A stretch of DNA of 64,000 bases from Brotaphodocola sp003480315 (GTDB taxonomy: Bacteria; Bacillota; Clostridia; Lachnospirales; Lachnospiraceae), in NCBI RefSeq assembly GCF_964246085.1, contig NZ_CAXTPD010000005.1, one strand, 5' to 3'. Below the pieces are notes generated by a model. The model saw only the letters and a program-made list of their open reading frames with translations. It had not been told where the DNA came from and did no database searches. Shown here piece after piece: positions 34,644 through 43,240 of this stretch. The translations under genes and the position numbers were made by a program. The number at the start of each line of letters is the position of its first letter. Within the stretch, counting starts at the first letter, position 1.

Positions 34644-36134
34644 ATGGCTTGTACAACGATTCTTGTAGGAAAACATGCATCTTATGACGGCTCCACCATG
34701 ATCGCCCGGAATGATGATTCCGGCTCCGGTCATTTTACACCGAAGAAATTTGTGGTAATTCACCCGGAGGAGCAGAAGAGAATCTACCGTTCGGTGTTGT
34801 CCCATGTGGAGATAGAACTTCCGGAACACCCGTATCAGTTTACGGCAGTGCCGAATGCGGTAGCAGGAAAGGGAATCTGGGCAGCCAGCGGTGTGAATGA
34901 GAAGAACGTGGCTATGACTGCCACTGAGACCATCACCTCCAATCCCAGGGTGCTTGGCGCAGATCCTCTGGTGGAATACCAGCCTGCGGAGGACGGGAAA
35001 GACGAAGTGCCGGGCGGTATCGGTGAGGAAGATATTGTATATCTGGTCCTTCCTTACATCAACAGTGCAAGGGAGGGTGTGCTTCGCCTGGGAAGCCTTC
35101 TGGAGACCTACGGAACCTATGAGAAGAACGGTATTGCGTTCCAGGATCAGGATGAGATCTGGTGGCTGGAGACCATTGGCGGTCATCACTGGATCGCGAA
35201 GAAGGTTCCGGACGACCGGTATGTAGTGATGCCGAACCAGTTTGGCATGGATGAATTTGATCTGGAGGATGCGTTTTGCGAACAGAGAGAGCACCTTTGC
35301 TCTGCAGATTTAAGAGAGTTCATCGAGAAGAATCATCTGGATCTGCGCCTGGATGAGGAGAGTGTGTTCTGCCCGCGGGATGCATTCGGAAGCCACACCG
35401 ATTCAGATCATGTATACAATACGCCGCGTGCCTGGTATATCGAGCGCTGCTTAAATCCGCATACCTTCTCCTGGGATGGCGCAGACGCAGAGTATGGGCC
35501 GGAGTCCGATGATATTCCATGGAGTCTGGTGCCGGAGAAAAAGCTGACCGTAGAGGATGTCAAATACGTGCTTTCCACCCATTATCAGGGCACACCATAC
35601 GATCCGTATTCCCATAGCGGAAATCTTTCGGAGCGCGGCAAATACCGTGCGGTTGGCATTAATCGAAATGACTTTGTTGCTGTGATCCAGATGCGCCCGG
35701 ATCAGCCGGAGGATTCGGCTGTAATCCAGTGGCTGGCCTTTGCCTCCAATGCATTCAACGTACTGGTGCCGTTTTATGCACGTGTTTCCGGAACTCCGGA
35801 GTATCTTTCCAATACCACAAAAGAGGTTTCCACCGATAATTTCTACTGGAACAGCCGTCTCATTGCGGCCATGACCGATGCCTCCTACGGAACATCCATT
35901 GTTCATGTGGAGCGTTACCAGCTGTCAGTCCAGTCGGACGCTTACGCGATCCTGCATAAGTACGATGCGCTGATGGAGCAGGCAGGTGACGGGGCAGAGC
36001 GCGAGATCCTGAGAGAGGACGCAAACCGGGAAATTGCGGAGATGTTAAAGAAAAAGACAGCAGATACTCTGGATAAGGTTCTGTTTGAGCTGAGCAGCCA
36101 GATGAAAAATGCCTTTTCCAGATCGGATAACTAA
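34644..36134 (+). CDS. C69-family dipeptidase (PepD type)
   Basis: 496 residues starting MACTTILVGKHASYDG. C3 is the expected N-terminal nucleophile of family C69 after removal of the first two residues, and ARNDDSG follows as in PepDA. These Ntn hydrolases cleave a broad range of dipeptides in the cytosol. There is no signal peptide. AGGAGG precedes the ATG. The gene stands alone between the hydratase terminator and the LysR fragment. Confidence 0.9.
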   Translation: MACTTILVGKHASYDGSTMIARNDDSGSGHFTPKKFVVIHPEEQKRIYRSVLSHVEIELPEHPYQFTAVPNAVAGKGIWAASGVNEKNVAMTATETITSNPRVLGADPLVEYQPAEDGKDEVPGGIGEEDIVYLVLPYINSAREGVLRLGSLLETYGTYEKNGIAFQDQDEIWWLETIGGHHWIAKKVPDDRYVVMPNQFGMDEFDLEDAFCEQREHLCSADLREFIEKNHLDLRLDEESVFCPRDAFGSHTDSDHVYNTPRAWYIERCLNPHTFSWDGADAEYGPESDDIPWSLVPEKKLTVEDVKYVLSTHYQGTPYDPYSHSGNLSERGKYRAVGINRNDFVAVIQMRPDQPEDSAVIQWLAFASNAFNVLVPFYARVSGTPEYLSNTTKEVSTDNFYWNSRLIAAMTDASYGTSIVHVERYQLSVQSDAYAILHKYDALMEQAGDGAEREILREDANREIAEMLKKKTADTLDKVLFELSSQMKNAFSRSDN

Positions 36135-36152
36135 CGGATGCGTGAGAGCAGC

Positions 36153-36407
36153 ATGAACGAGAAAGAACTCCGTTATATGAAATACATTGCAGAGGCCGGG
36201 AGCATCCAGAAAGCGGCGGTGCTTTTGCAAAAAAATCCGTCTTCCTTAAGCCGCGCCGTGCACCGGGTGGAGGAGGATATGGATATTATCCTCTTTAAGC
36301 GGACTCCCGAAGGGCTTAAGCCTACGCCGGAAGGGGATGTTTATCTGCAGGCCGCAGATGAGATTCTTGCAATGTACGATGAACTGAAGCAAGACGCGGC
36401 AAAATAA
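36153..36407 (+). CDS. LysR-type DNA-binding domain without effector domain
   Basis: 84 residues (ATG 36153; ATG 36138 would add five). It is a complete LysR winged HTH (YIAEAGSIQKAAVLLQKNPS, SLSRAVHRVEEDMDIILFKR) plus the start of the linker helix, ending in a stop right where the effector domain would begin. No continuation is visible downstream, where a terminator follows. It may be a pseudogene stub or a free HTH that competes with the full LysR encoded convergently next to it. Confidence 0.65.
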   Translation: MNEKELRYMKYIAEAGSIQKAAVLLQKNPSSLSRAVHRVEEDMDIILFKRTPEGLKPTPEGDVYLQAADEILAMYDELKQDAAK

Positions 36408-36452
36408 AAAATGCAGCCGGAAAAGCTTAGGCTTTGTCTGGCTGCATTTTTT
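36406..36452. terminator. Bidirectional terminator between converging LysR genes
   Basis: AAAAAATGCAGCC (36406-36418) pairs with GGCTGCATTTTTT (36440-36452). The loop and right arm include the stop and last codons of the minus-strand LysR gene, so the terminator overlaps coding sequence. Confidence 0.85.
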
Positions 36453-37347
36453 GTTTAAGAAACCGGATAAATTCTTTGGAGCACCGGGAGAGCAGACGAC
36501 CGTCCGGATAGCCGATGACTAACTTCCACGATGCCTGTAATGCCGGCTCAAGTGGGTAACAGGCAAGGTTGTCTACACCGGAAAAGAGATTTAAATAACT
36601 GTGCGGGAGAAAGGTCACTCCCATGCCCGCGGCTGCCAGACGCTTGGCGGTTTCCATACTTTTAGTGGTGCAGCGGATGTCAGGCCTGATGGAAAGCTGC
36701 TCCAGAATGGAATCTGCAACCTGCCGCAGTTTTTGACGGCTGGCTACCATAAGGAAGGACTCTTTTTCCAGAACCTTTAAGTCATAGATGTTTAGCGGAC
36801 GATAATCCGGAAAGTTATATTTTCGTGACAGAGCAAGCGGCATGACCAGATAGAAATCATCTTCTGCCAGAAGCTCATAGTGGATTGCTTTATTGGGTGT
36901 CTCGTAGTGCATGACGGAAAAGTCCAGTTTGCCGGACAGCATAAGCTTGTCCAGCTCCGTGGAGTTGTTTTCCTTAAACTGCACGGAGATGTCCGGGTAG
37001 AGCTCCTGAAAGGCCGGTAGTACCCTGGGAAGCAGGTAAGTTCCGAGGTTCATGGGAATGCCGAAGGTGAGCTTTCCGCGGCGCAGCTGACGGTATTCGT
37101 CCAGATCGGCCTCCAGGCGTTTGCAGCGGTCGAGGATCTTTTTTGCGGTATCTAAGTAGTGCAGGCCAAAGGCTGTGGGGACAAGTCCGTCCTGGGTCCG
37201 GTCAAAAATGGTTTTGCCAAATTTCTGCTCGACCTTGTTTAAGGATTCACTTAAGGATGGCTGGGAGATGAAAAGCTCCTGGGCAGCCCCGGTGATGCTT
37301 CTGTGTTCTGCGATGGTTAAGATATAAAGAAGTTCGTTCTGTGTCAA
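36427..37347 (-). CDS. LysR-family transcriptional regulator
   Basis: 306 residues: N-terminal HTH (ILTIAEHRSITGAAQELFIS, QPSLSESLNKVEQKFG) and a periplasmic-binding-type effector domain with the usual RRGKLTFGIP entry. It is divergent from the isocitrate dehydrogenase gene, whose upstream region holds the shared GTATTTTAC promoter and repeated CTATATGAG (near 37370 and 37405). It is the best candidate for controlling isocitrate dehydrogenase and possibly the matching promoters at 32, 51 and 57 kb in response to a citrate-like ligand. Confidence 0.88.
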   Translation of the reverse strand: MTQNELLYILTIAEHRSITGAAQELFISQPSLSESLNKVEQKFGKTIFDRTQDGLVPTAFGLHYLDTAKKILDRCKRLEADLDEYRQLRRGKLTFGIPMNLGTYLLPRVLPAFQELYPDISVQFKENNSTELDKLMLSGKLDFSVMHYETPNKAIHYELLAEDDFYLVMPLALSRKYNFPDYRPLNIYDLKVLEKESFLMVASRQKLRQVADSILEQLSIRPDIRCTTKSMETAKRLAAAGMGVTFLPHSYLNLFSGVDNLACYPLEPALQASWKLVIGYPDGRLLSRCSKEFIRFLKQKMQPDKA

Positions 37348-37427
37348 TTATGGGAACCTCCGGTTTTTAGTCTATATGAGTTTACCACACATCATGCAAA
37401 AATCCTATATGAGATATGCAGAATTAT

Positions 37428-37460
37428 GTATTTTACCTATGAAAATCTCTGTGTTAAGAT
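37428..37460 (+). promoter_or_regulatory. Isocitrate dehydrogenase promoter
   Basis: GTATTTTAC (37428-37436) overlaps -35 TTTACC (37432-37437). A 17-bp spacer leads to TAAGAT (37455-37460). From 37415 to 37460 it aligns with 56963-57008 upstream of the RraA gene with few mismatches. Confidence 0.65.
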
Positions 37461-37501
37461 AAGGCCATAACAAAGAACGAAATCAACATGGAGGGAAAAT
37501 C

Positions 37502-38674
37502 ATGGAGAAGAATGTAGAGAATGTAAAGGCTGCACAGGAAAAGTTCGGCGAGCTGATCCAGTCCGAGTTTGAGCGCATCGAGCACATGAAGGCAGACAAC
37601 GAAGTAACCGATTTTGACAAGCTGGAGAAGATCGTCATCGGCGTGCTTCCGGGTGACGGCATTGGCCCGATCATCATGAAACAGGCACTGCGTGTTCTGA
37701 ATGATTTACTGGCACCGGAAATCGCAGGCGGACGCATCGAGATCCGTGAGATTGAGGGTATGACCATTGAGAATCGTGCCGCAAAGCTGCAGAGCCTTCC
37801 GGACGAGGTATTTGAAGAGATCAAGAAATGCAATGTCCTCATCAAGGGACCGATGGTTACCCCACGAGCCGGCGAGCCGTGGCCGAACCTGGTATCCGCA
37901 AACAGCCTGCTGCGCCGTGGACTTGAACTGTTCGCAGCAGTCCGTCCGATCAAGATTCCGGACAAGAACATTGACTGGACCTTCTTCCGTGAGAACATCG
38001 AGGGTGAGTATATCTGGGGCAACAAGGGAATTCAGGTCAATGATGACCTGGCGGTTGACTTCAAGGTGCAGACCAGACAGGGAAGCGAGCGCATTGCAAG
38101 AGCAGCTTTCGAGTTCGCAAGAAAGAACGGCAAAAAGAACGTGACTATCGTAACCAAGGCAAACATTGTGAAGCTGGCTGACGGCAACTTTATCAAGGCT
38201 GTCCGCAAGGTCGGTGAGGAGTATCCGGAAATCGAGATCCAGGAGCGTCTGGTTGATGCAATGTGTGCAAAGATGCTGGATCCGGAATTTAACAAGGGCA
38301 TTGAGGTTGTGGTTCTGCCGAACCTGTATGGTGATATCGTAACAGACGTTGCTGCAGAGCATCAGGGAGGTCTTGGAACCGCTTCCTCTTCCAACCTGGG
38401 CAACAAGTATGCTATGTTTGAGGCAATTCACGGAACCGCGCCGTTCCTGATCAACCACGGCAGAGGTGACTATGCAGATCCGTGTTCCCTGATCCGTGCA
38501 GCTGGCATGCTGATGGCTCACATCGGTTATGCTGACCGCAAGGCAGTTCTGGACAAGGCTCTGGATATCTGCACCATTACCGAGCGCAAGAAGGTGGTTA
38601 CCACCGATGTGGATGGCGCAAGCGCAGCAGAGTTTACCGATTACCTGTTAGAGACCATCGATAAGATCAAATAA
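37502..38674 (+). CDS. Isocitrate dehydrogenase (isocitrate/isopropylmalate dehydrogenase family)
   Basis: 390 residues. After a 40-residue N-terminal helix the family core starts with VIGVLPGDGIGPIIM. RENIEGEY and the C-terminal nucleotide region EAIHGTAPF are diagnostic. A decarboxylating hydroxy-acid dehydrogenase that most likely converts isocitrate to 2-oxoglutarate; the promoter match with tricarboxylate genes supports isocitrate over isopropylmalate, as no leu genes are near. Strong codon bias suggests high expression. GGAGGGAAAATC precedes the ATG. Confidence 0.85.
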   Translation: MEKNVENVKAAQEKFGELIQSEFERIEHMKADNEVTDFDKLEKIVIGVLPGDGIGPIIMKQALRVLNDLLAPEIAGGRIEIREIEGMTIENRAAKLQSLPDEVFEEIKKCNVLIKGPMVTPRAGEPWPNLVSANSLLRRGLELFAAVRPIKIPDKNIDWTFFRENIEGEYIWGNKGIQVNDDLAVDFKVQTRQGSERIARAAFEFARKNGKKNVTIVTKANIVKLADGNFIKAVRKVGEEYPEIEIQERLVDAMCAKMLDPEFNKGIEVVVLPNLYGDIVTDVAAEHQGGLGTASSSNLGNKYAMFEAIHGTAPFLINHGRGDYADPCSLIRAAGMLMAHIGYADRKAVLDKALDICTITERKKVVTTDVDGASAAEFTDYLLETIDKIK

Positions 38675-38710
38675 TTCGAGTCTTCGTGTTCATATCCCTT
38701 CTGAAGAAAT

Positions 38711-38735
38711 CCTGCCGGTATTTTCGGCAGGTTTT
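38711..38735 (+). terminator. Terminator after isocitrate dehydrogenase
   Basis: CCTGCCG (38711-38717) pairs with CGGCAGG (38725-38731), followed by TTTT. Confidence 0.85.
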
Positions 38736-38801
38736 CTGCGTTATTTTTCGTTCCTTTTTTGTACAGCCTGTGCTATAGTATTAGATAAGAAATAAATTTA
38801 C

Positions 38802-39695
38802 ATGAAATTGGAAGTGGATGGAATGAATGAAGCGCGAAATGCAACCTCTGTCATCTGTTCAGCCTATGACAGCTTTTTTGAGGCAGAGAAGAAGATTGCA
38901 GATTTTCTGATCGAGCACAAGGCAGAGGCAGCCGGAATGACGGTGGGGGAGCTGGGCAGGGCCAGCCAGACCAGCGACGCTACGGTGTCACGGTTCTGCC
39001 GCCGCTGTGGGTTTAAGGGATTCCAGGATCTGAAACTGGCGCTGACCCGGGAACTTCTGGAGGAGGAACACCGGGAACAGGAGGTCACCAATGAGATTGA
39101 CCGTCATGATCTGGACCAGTCGTTAAAGAACATTCTGGCAAATAAGGTGGCGGAACTGACCGAAACCGTCCGGATGATGGACACAGACAATCTGGAAGCA
39201 ATTTTACAAAAGCTTGAGCATGCACGGCTTGTACAGCTGGCAGCGGTGGGCAATACGCTGCCGGTGGCGCTGGACGGAGCGTTCAAATTCAGCCAGCTTG
39301 GAATTACGGCAGTGGCAGAAACCATCTGGGAAGCACAGACGGCTTATGCGTTTAATCTCGGGCCGGAGGATGTGGTACTTATGATCTCTAACTCCGGCAA
39401 TTCCAGACGCCTGGAGATTCTTGCGGAGGGCGCAAAGGAAAATGGCACCACGGTTATTCTGATCACCAACAATCCGGAATCCAGGCTGGCGCAGGTGGCC
39501 GATTACCGTATCATTACTGCTACACGCGAAAAACTGTTTACAGAGGAATTCTGGTTTTCCCGTGTTGCGGCTATGGCAGTCATGGAAATTCTGTATCTTC
39601 TTCTGATGGCAGGCATGCCGACGGCAGCCAGTCATGTGCGCCGGCATGAAAAAGCGATTTCTGCGGATAAACAGATGGAAAAACGGAAAGAATAG
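38802..39695 (+). CDS. MurR/RpiR-family regulator of the fructose operon
   Basis: 297 residues (ATG 38802; 38823 is an alternative). N-terminal RpiR HTH (GELGRASQTSDATVSRFCRR) and C-terminal SIS sugar-phosphate-binding domain (VLMISNSGNSRRLEILAEGA). It stands just before fruK-fruA and probably senses a fructose phosphate. The 9-mer GATAAGAAA occurs both just upstream of its own gene (38784-38792) and in the fruK promoter dyad, which fits joint control of both genes. Confidence 0.88.
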   Translation: MKLEVDGMNEARNATSVICSAYDSFFEAEKKIADFLIEHKAEAAGMTVGELGRASQTSDATVSRFCRRCGFKGFQDLKLALTRELLEEEHREQEVTNEIDRHDLDQSLKNILANKVAELTETVRMMDTDNLEAILQKLEHARLVQLAAVGNTLPVALDGAFKFSQLGITAVAETIWEAQTAYAFNLGPEDVVLMISNSGNSRRLEILAEGAKENGTTVILITNNPESRLAQVADYRIITATREKLFTEEFWFSRVAAMAVMEILYLLLMAGMPTAASHVRRHEKAISADKQMEKRKE

Positions 39696-39716
39696 CATAG
39701 ATATATTACACAAAAG

Positions 39717-39752
39717 AAAGATGGTATTCCAGCATATGGAGACCATCTTTTT
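39717..39752 (+). terminator. Terminator after the RpiR gene
   Basis: AAAGATGGT (39717-39725) pairs with ACCATCTTT (39742-39750). The inner UCCA/UGGA adds four pairs. T run follows. Confidence 0.85.
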
Positions 39753-39802
39753 GTGTTAAATGCTGAAAATTGCTGCGAAAATAAGTTTCACAGAAAACAC
39801 TA

Positions 39803-39861
39803 TTGACGAAAATAAAAAATCATATTATGATGGATTCAACGATAAGAAACAGAATTTCTTA
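39803..39861 (+). promoter_or_regulatory. fruK promoter with operator
   Basis: TTGACG (39803-39808), 17 bp, TATGAT (39826-39831). The dyad TAAGAAA-N5-TTTCTTA (39843-39861) lies just after the transcription start and before the ribosome site, a repressor position. Confidence 0.8.
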
Positions 39862-39881
39862 AAACTAAGGAGAGATGACAT

Positions 39882-40802
39882 ATGATTTACACAGTAACCT
39901 TTAATCCGGCTCTGGACTATGTGATCGCTGTGGATCATTTTGCACCGGGCCAGATTAACCGGACAAAGGAAGAAACTATGGTCTGCGGAGGAAAGGGCAT
40001 TAATGTTTCAGCGCTGCTTGCAAACCTGGGCTATGAGAGCACAGCTCTTGGGTTTGTGGCAGGATTTACCGGAGAGGAAATCGTGAGGCGGTGTCAGAAA
40101 GCCGGCTTTCATTCTGACTTTATCCGCGTAAAGGATGGTCTGTCACGCATCAACGTGAAGATGAAATCAAATGAGGAGACCGAGATCAACGGCATGGGGC
40201 CGGACATCACCGGAAAGAATGTGGAGCTTTTGTTCGAACAGCTGAACGAGCTGAAAGCCGGAGATGTTCTGGTGCTTTCCGGAAGCATCCCGTCCAGTAT
40301 CCGCAGCAGTATTTACAAGGAGATCATGGAACGTCTTCAGGGCCGCGGCATTCAGATTGTGGTAGATGCGGAGAAAGCGCTTCTGATGGAGGTACTTCCG
40401 CTTCATCCGTTTCTGATCAAGCCGAATAACCATGAGCTGGAGGCGATGCTTGGCAGAACACTTTCCACAAAAGAAGATATCCTGTCGGGGGCAAAAGAAC
40501 TGCAGGCGTCAGGTGCCCGTAATGTTCTGGTGTCTATGGCCGGGGACGGGGCAGTGCTCCTGACAGAAGACGGAGCTGTTTACAGCGAGGGTGTCTGCCG
40601 CGGAACTGTAGTCAATTCCGTTGGAGCAGGGGATTCCATGGTAGCCGGTTTTCTGGCAGGATACCTGAAAACAGGAGATTATGGTTACGCCTTAAAGCTT
40701 GGCACGGCCAGCGGAGGAGCGACTGCCTTTTCCCATGGAATCGGCAGCCGGGAAAAAATTATGGAACTGTTCACGCAGCTGAATAAAAAACAGGGGGAGT
40801 AA
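39882..40802 (+). CDS. fruK: 1-phosphofructokinase
   Basis: 306 residues, PfkB family. NPALDYVIAVDHF and CGGKGINVS at the N-terminus and the C-terminal VNSVGAGDSMVAGFLAGYL are diagnostic of tagatose-6-P/fructose-1-P kinases. It converts fructose 1-phosphate, the product of the PTS encoded next, to fructose 1,6-bisphosphate. Its stop abuts the fruA start. Confidence 0.94.
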   Translation: MIYTVTFNPALDYVIAVDHFAPGQINRTKEETMVCGGKGINVSALLANLGYESTALGFVAGFTGEEIVRRCQKAGFHSDFIRVKDGLSRINVKMKSNEETEINGMGPDITGKNVELLFEQLNELKAGDVLVLSGSIPSSIRSSIYKEIMERLQGRGIQIVVDAEKALLMEVLPLHPFLIKPNNHELEAMLGRTLSTKEDILSGAKELQASGARNVLVSMAGDGAVLLTEDGAVYSEGVCRGTVVNSVGAGDSMVAGFLAGYLKTGDYGYALKLGTASGGATAFSHGIGSREKIMELFTQLNKKQGE

Positions 40803-42728
40803 ATGATGCGAATTACAGAATTGCTGAAGCAGGAAAGCATTGGACTGAATGTATCTGTATCCACAAAGGAAGAAGCAATTGACAAACTGGTAGATCTCAT
40901 GGCGGCCGGAGGACGGCTGAAGGACAAGGCCGGATATAAGGAAGGAATCCTTGCAAGAGAAGCACTTGGCAGTACCGGCATCGGCGGCGGCATTGCGATT
41001 CCGCATGCTAAGGTGGAGGCAGTAAAGGAGCCCGGACTGGCAGCCATGGTGGTGCCGGCAGGAGTTGATTATGAGGCATTTGACGGTTCTCTGGCAAATA
41101 TCCTGTTTATGATCGCAGCACCGGCGGAGGGCGCGGATGTGCATCTGGAAGCACTTTCCAGACTTTCCACGTTGCTGATGAATCCGGATTTCATGGAAGG
41201 GCTGTTAAAGGCAGAATCCAAGGAGGCATTTTTAAAGGTTATTGATGACGCTGAGACCGCAAAATTTGGCGCTGAGGAAAAGAAAGAAAGCGAAGAAAAA
41301 AAGGAAGCTGCAGGTTATCGTGTTCTGGCAGTCACCGCCTGTCCGACCGGCATTGCCCACACCTATATGGCTGCAGAGAGCCTGGAAAATATGGCAAAGA
41401 AGCTTGGAGTATCCATTAAGGTAGAGACTGACGGATCCGGTGGTGCCCAGAACGTGCTGACAAAGGCCGAGATCGACTCTGCCGAGGCCATCATTGTGGC
41501 CGCGGACAAGAATGTCGGCATGGCGCGTTTCAACGGAAAACCTGTGATCCAGGTCCCGGTCGCAGATGGCATTCATAAAGCAGAGGAGCTGATCAACCGC
41601 GCGGTAAGCGGCAGTGTTCCGGTTTACCACCATCAGGAGGATGGCAGCGAGAGCAGCACTTCCGATGAAGGAAAGGACAGCATTGGGCGTACGATTTATA
41701 AGCACCTGATGAATGGCGTATCCCACATGCTTCCGTTCGTGATCGGTGGCGGAATTCTGATCGCGCTGGCCTTCCTGCTGGATGATTATTCAATTGATCC
41801 TTCCAATTTTGGTAAGAATACACCGCTTGCAGCATACTTAAAGACCATCGGTGAGCAGGCCTTTGGCATGATGCTTCCGATTCTTGCAGGTTTCATTGCC
41901 ATGAGCATCGCAGACCGTCCTGGCCTTGCAGTCGGCCTGGTGGCAGGCCTGATCGCGAAGATGGGATGCACGTTCGCAAACCCGGCAGGCGGCGATGTGA
42001 ACGCCGGATTTTTAGGAGCATTGTTTGCAGGCTTTGCAGGCGGTTATCTGGTGCTCGGCTTAAGAAAGCTGTTCTCGAAGCTGCCGAAATCCTTAGAGGG
42101 CATCAAGCCGGTACTTCTGTATCCGGTCATCGGTATCTTCCTGGCAGCTGTGGTGACCACCTTTATCAACCCGTATATGGGCATGATCAATGATGCGCTG
42201 ACGGCCTTCTTAAACGGAATGGGCGGTACCAGCCGTATTGTACTCGGAATGCTGCTCGGCGGCATGATGTCCATCGATATGGGCGGCCCGTTCAACAAGG
42301 CAGCCTATGTATTTGGCACGGCACAGCTGGCAGAGGGTAACTTTGAGGTGATGGCCTCTGTTATGGCAGGCGGTATGGTTCCTCCGATCGCAATTGCCCT
42401 GTGCACCACCTTCTTCAAGAAGAAATTTACCGAGAAAGAACGCCAGTCCGGCCTCGTAAACTACATTATGGGACTTTCCTTCATTACAGAGGGTGCCATT
42501 CCGTTCGCAGCACAGGATCCGCTTCGTGTGATTCCGTCCTGCGCGATCGGTGCAGCAGTGGCAGGAGGTCTGTCCATGGCATTCGGATGTACGCTCAGGG
42601 CACCGCATGGCGGCATGTTTGTCCTGCCGACGATTGGCAATCCGCTTATGTATCTGGCGGCGGTGGCTGCTGGTTCCGTAGTGGGCTGCCTGATCCTGGG
42701 ATTTTTAAAGAAGGACGTGGAGTCATAG
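40803..42728 (+). CDS. fruA: PTS fructose transporter subunit IIABC
   Basis: 641 residues, ATG 40803 or 40806. EIIA domain (1-150) with the phosphorylated H68 (AIPHAK). EIIB (about 170-270) with C180 in TACPTGIAHTYMAA. Then membrane EIIC with about nine hydrophobic segments. There is no HPr domain, so it is the IIABC order of Firmicutes FruA. It imports fructose as fructose 1-phosphate in the cytoplasmic membrane. Confidence 0.94.
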   Translation: MMRITELLKQESIGLNVSVSTKEEAIDKLVDLMAAGGRLKDKAGYKEGILAREALGSTGIGGGIAIPHAKVEAVKEPGLAAMVVPAGVDYEAFDGSLANILFMIAAPAEGADVHLEALSRLSTLLMNPDFMEGLLKAESKEAFLKVIDDAETAKFGAEEKKESEEKKEAAGYRVLAVTACPTGIAHTYMAAESLENMAKKLGVSIKVETDGSGGAQNVLTKAEIDSAEAIIVAADKNVGMARFNGKPVIQVPVADGIHKAEELINRAVSGSVPVYHHQEDGSESSTSDEGKDSIGRTIYKHLMNGVSHMLPFVIGGGILIALAFLLDDYSIDPSNFGKNTPLAAYLKTIGEQAFGMMLPILAGFIAMSIADRPGLAVGLVAGLIAKMGCTFANPAGGDVNAGFLGALFAGFAGGYLVLGLRKLFSKLPKSLEGIKPVLLYPVIGIFLAAVVTTFINPYMGMINDALTAFLNGMGGTSRIVLGMLLGGMMSIDMGGPFNKAAYVFGTAQLAEGNFEVMASVMAGGMVPPIAIALCTTFFKKKFTEKERQSGLVNYIMGLSFITEGAIPFAAQDPLRVIPSCAIGAAVAGGLSMAFGCTLRAPHGGMFVLPTIGNPLMYLAAVAAGSVVGCLILGFLKKDVES

Positions 42729-42798
42729 GAGAGCGGAACGCTTTCTGATCTGGAAATATAGGGAGTATTTGCAGATAAACAAAGAACAAAAGAAAGAG

Positions 42799-42839
42799 AA
42801 GAGCCTGGCCAAGGGGAGAAATGGTCAGACTCTTTTTTT
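42799..42839 (+). terminator. Terminator of the fruK-fruA operon
   Basis: The arm AAGAGCCTGGCC (42799-42810) pairs with GGTCAGACTCTT (42823-42834), one mismatch, followed by T7. Confidence 0.85.
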
Positions 42840-42899
42840 CGTTCACAAAGCGCTAATGTGATTCGAATGAGACAGATATAGCCTTATTGTTTCATGTAA

Positions 42900-43141
42900 A
42901 TTGTCAACAATCGACAATTAACTATTTACAATTGTTACAAGCTGTTTGTAAACCAGAACGATGTAACTGAGAGACAGTATCAGATTCATGAGAAGCTTCT
43001 GAAGGTCTGCCAGGACGGAAACCCGGAAGAAATACTTTCGGCGATCCTGGATCATTACCTGTTCGGGCTGGAAAAACTGATCGGCAAAATGAAAGAAAAA
43101 GCCGGCCAGGAGACAGCTGCGGATACACTGGAAAGCGCGTG
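42900..43141 (+). pseudogene. C-terminal fragment of a GntR/FadR (FCD)-type regulator
   Basis: A start-less frame ends in LFVNQNDVTERQYQIHEKLL, KVCQDGNPEEILSAILDHYL and FGLEKLIGK, the last helices of an FCD ligand domain (IHEKLL...GN.EE...AI..H). The HTH is absent. The upstream edge contains an ATTGTC-N7-GACAAT dyad (42900-42918), the kind of site GntR proteins bind, so the operator seems to have outlived the gene. Family call by pattern only. Confidence 0.5.
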
Positions 43142-43182
43142 ACAGAAACAGATACCGGATTGGATAAAAAAGAAAGACAGAC

Positions 43183-43229
43183 AAAAAAGGAACGTCATTG
43201 GGATGTAAGCCCGTTGATGTTCCTTTTTT
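43183..43229. terminator. Bidirectional terminator before the cell-wall protein
   Basis: AAAAAAGGAAC (43183-43193) pairs with GTTCCTTTTTT (43219-43229). It ends the minus-strand gene at 43241 and anything from the left. Confidence 0.85.
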
Positions 43230-43240
43230 GCTATTGAAAT

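Noticed and set aside
42900..43141. A small intact gene between fruA and the surface protein
   Set aside because: The frame has no start codon with a ribosome site and resembles only the last part of a longer regulator.
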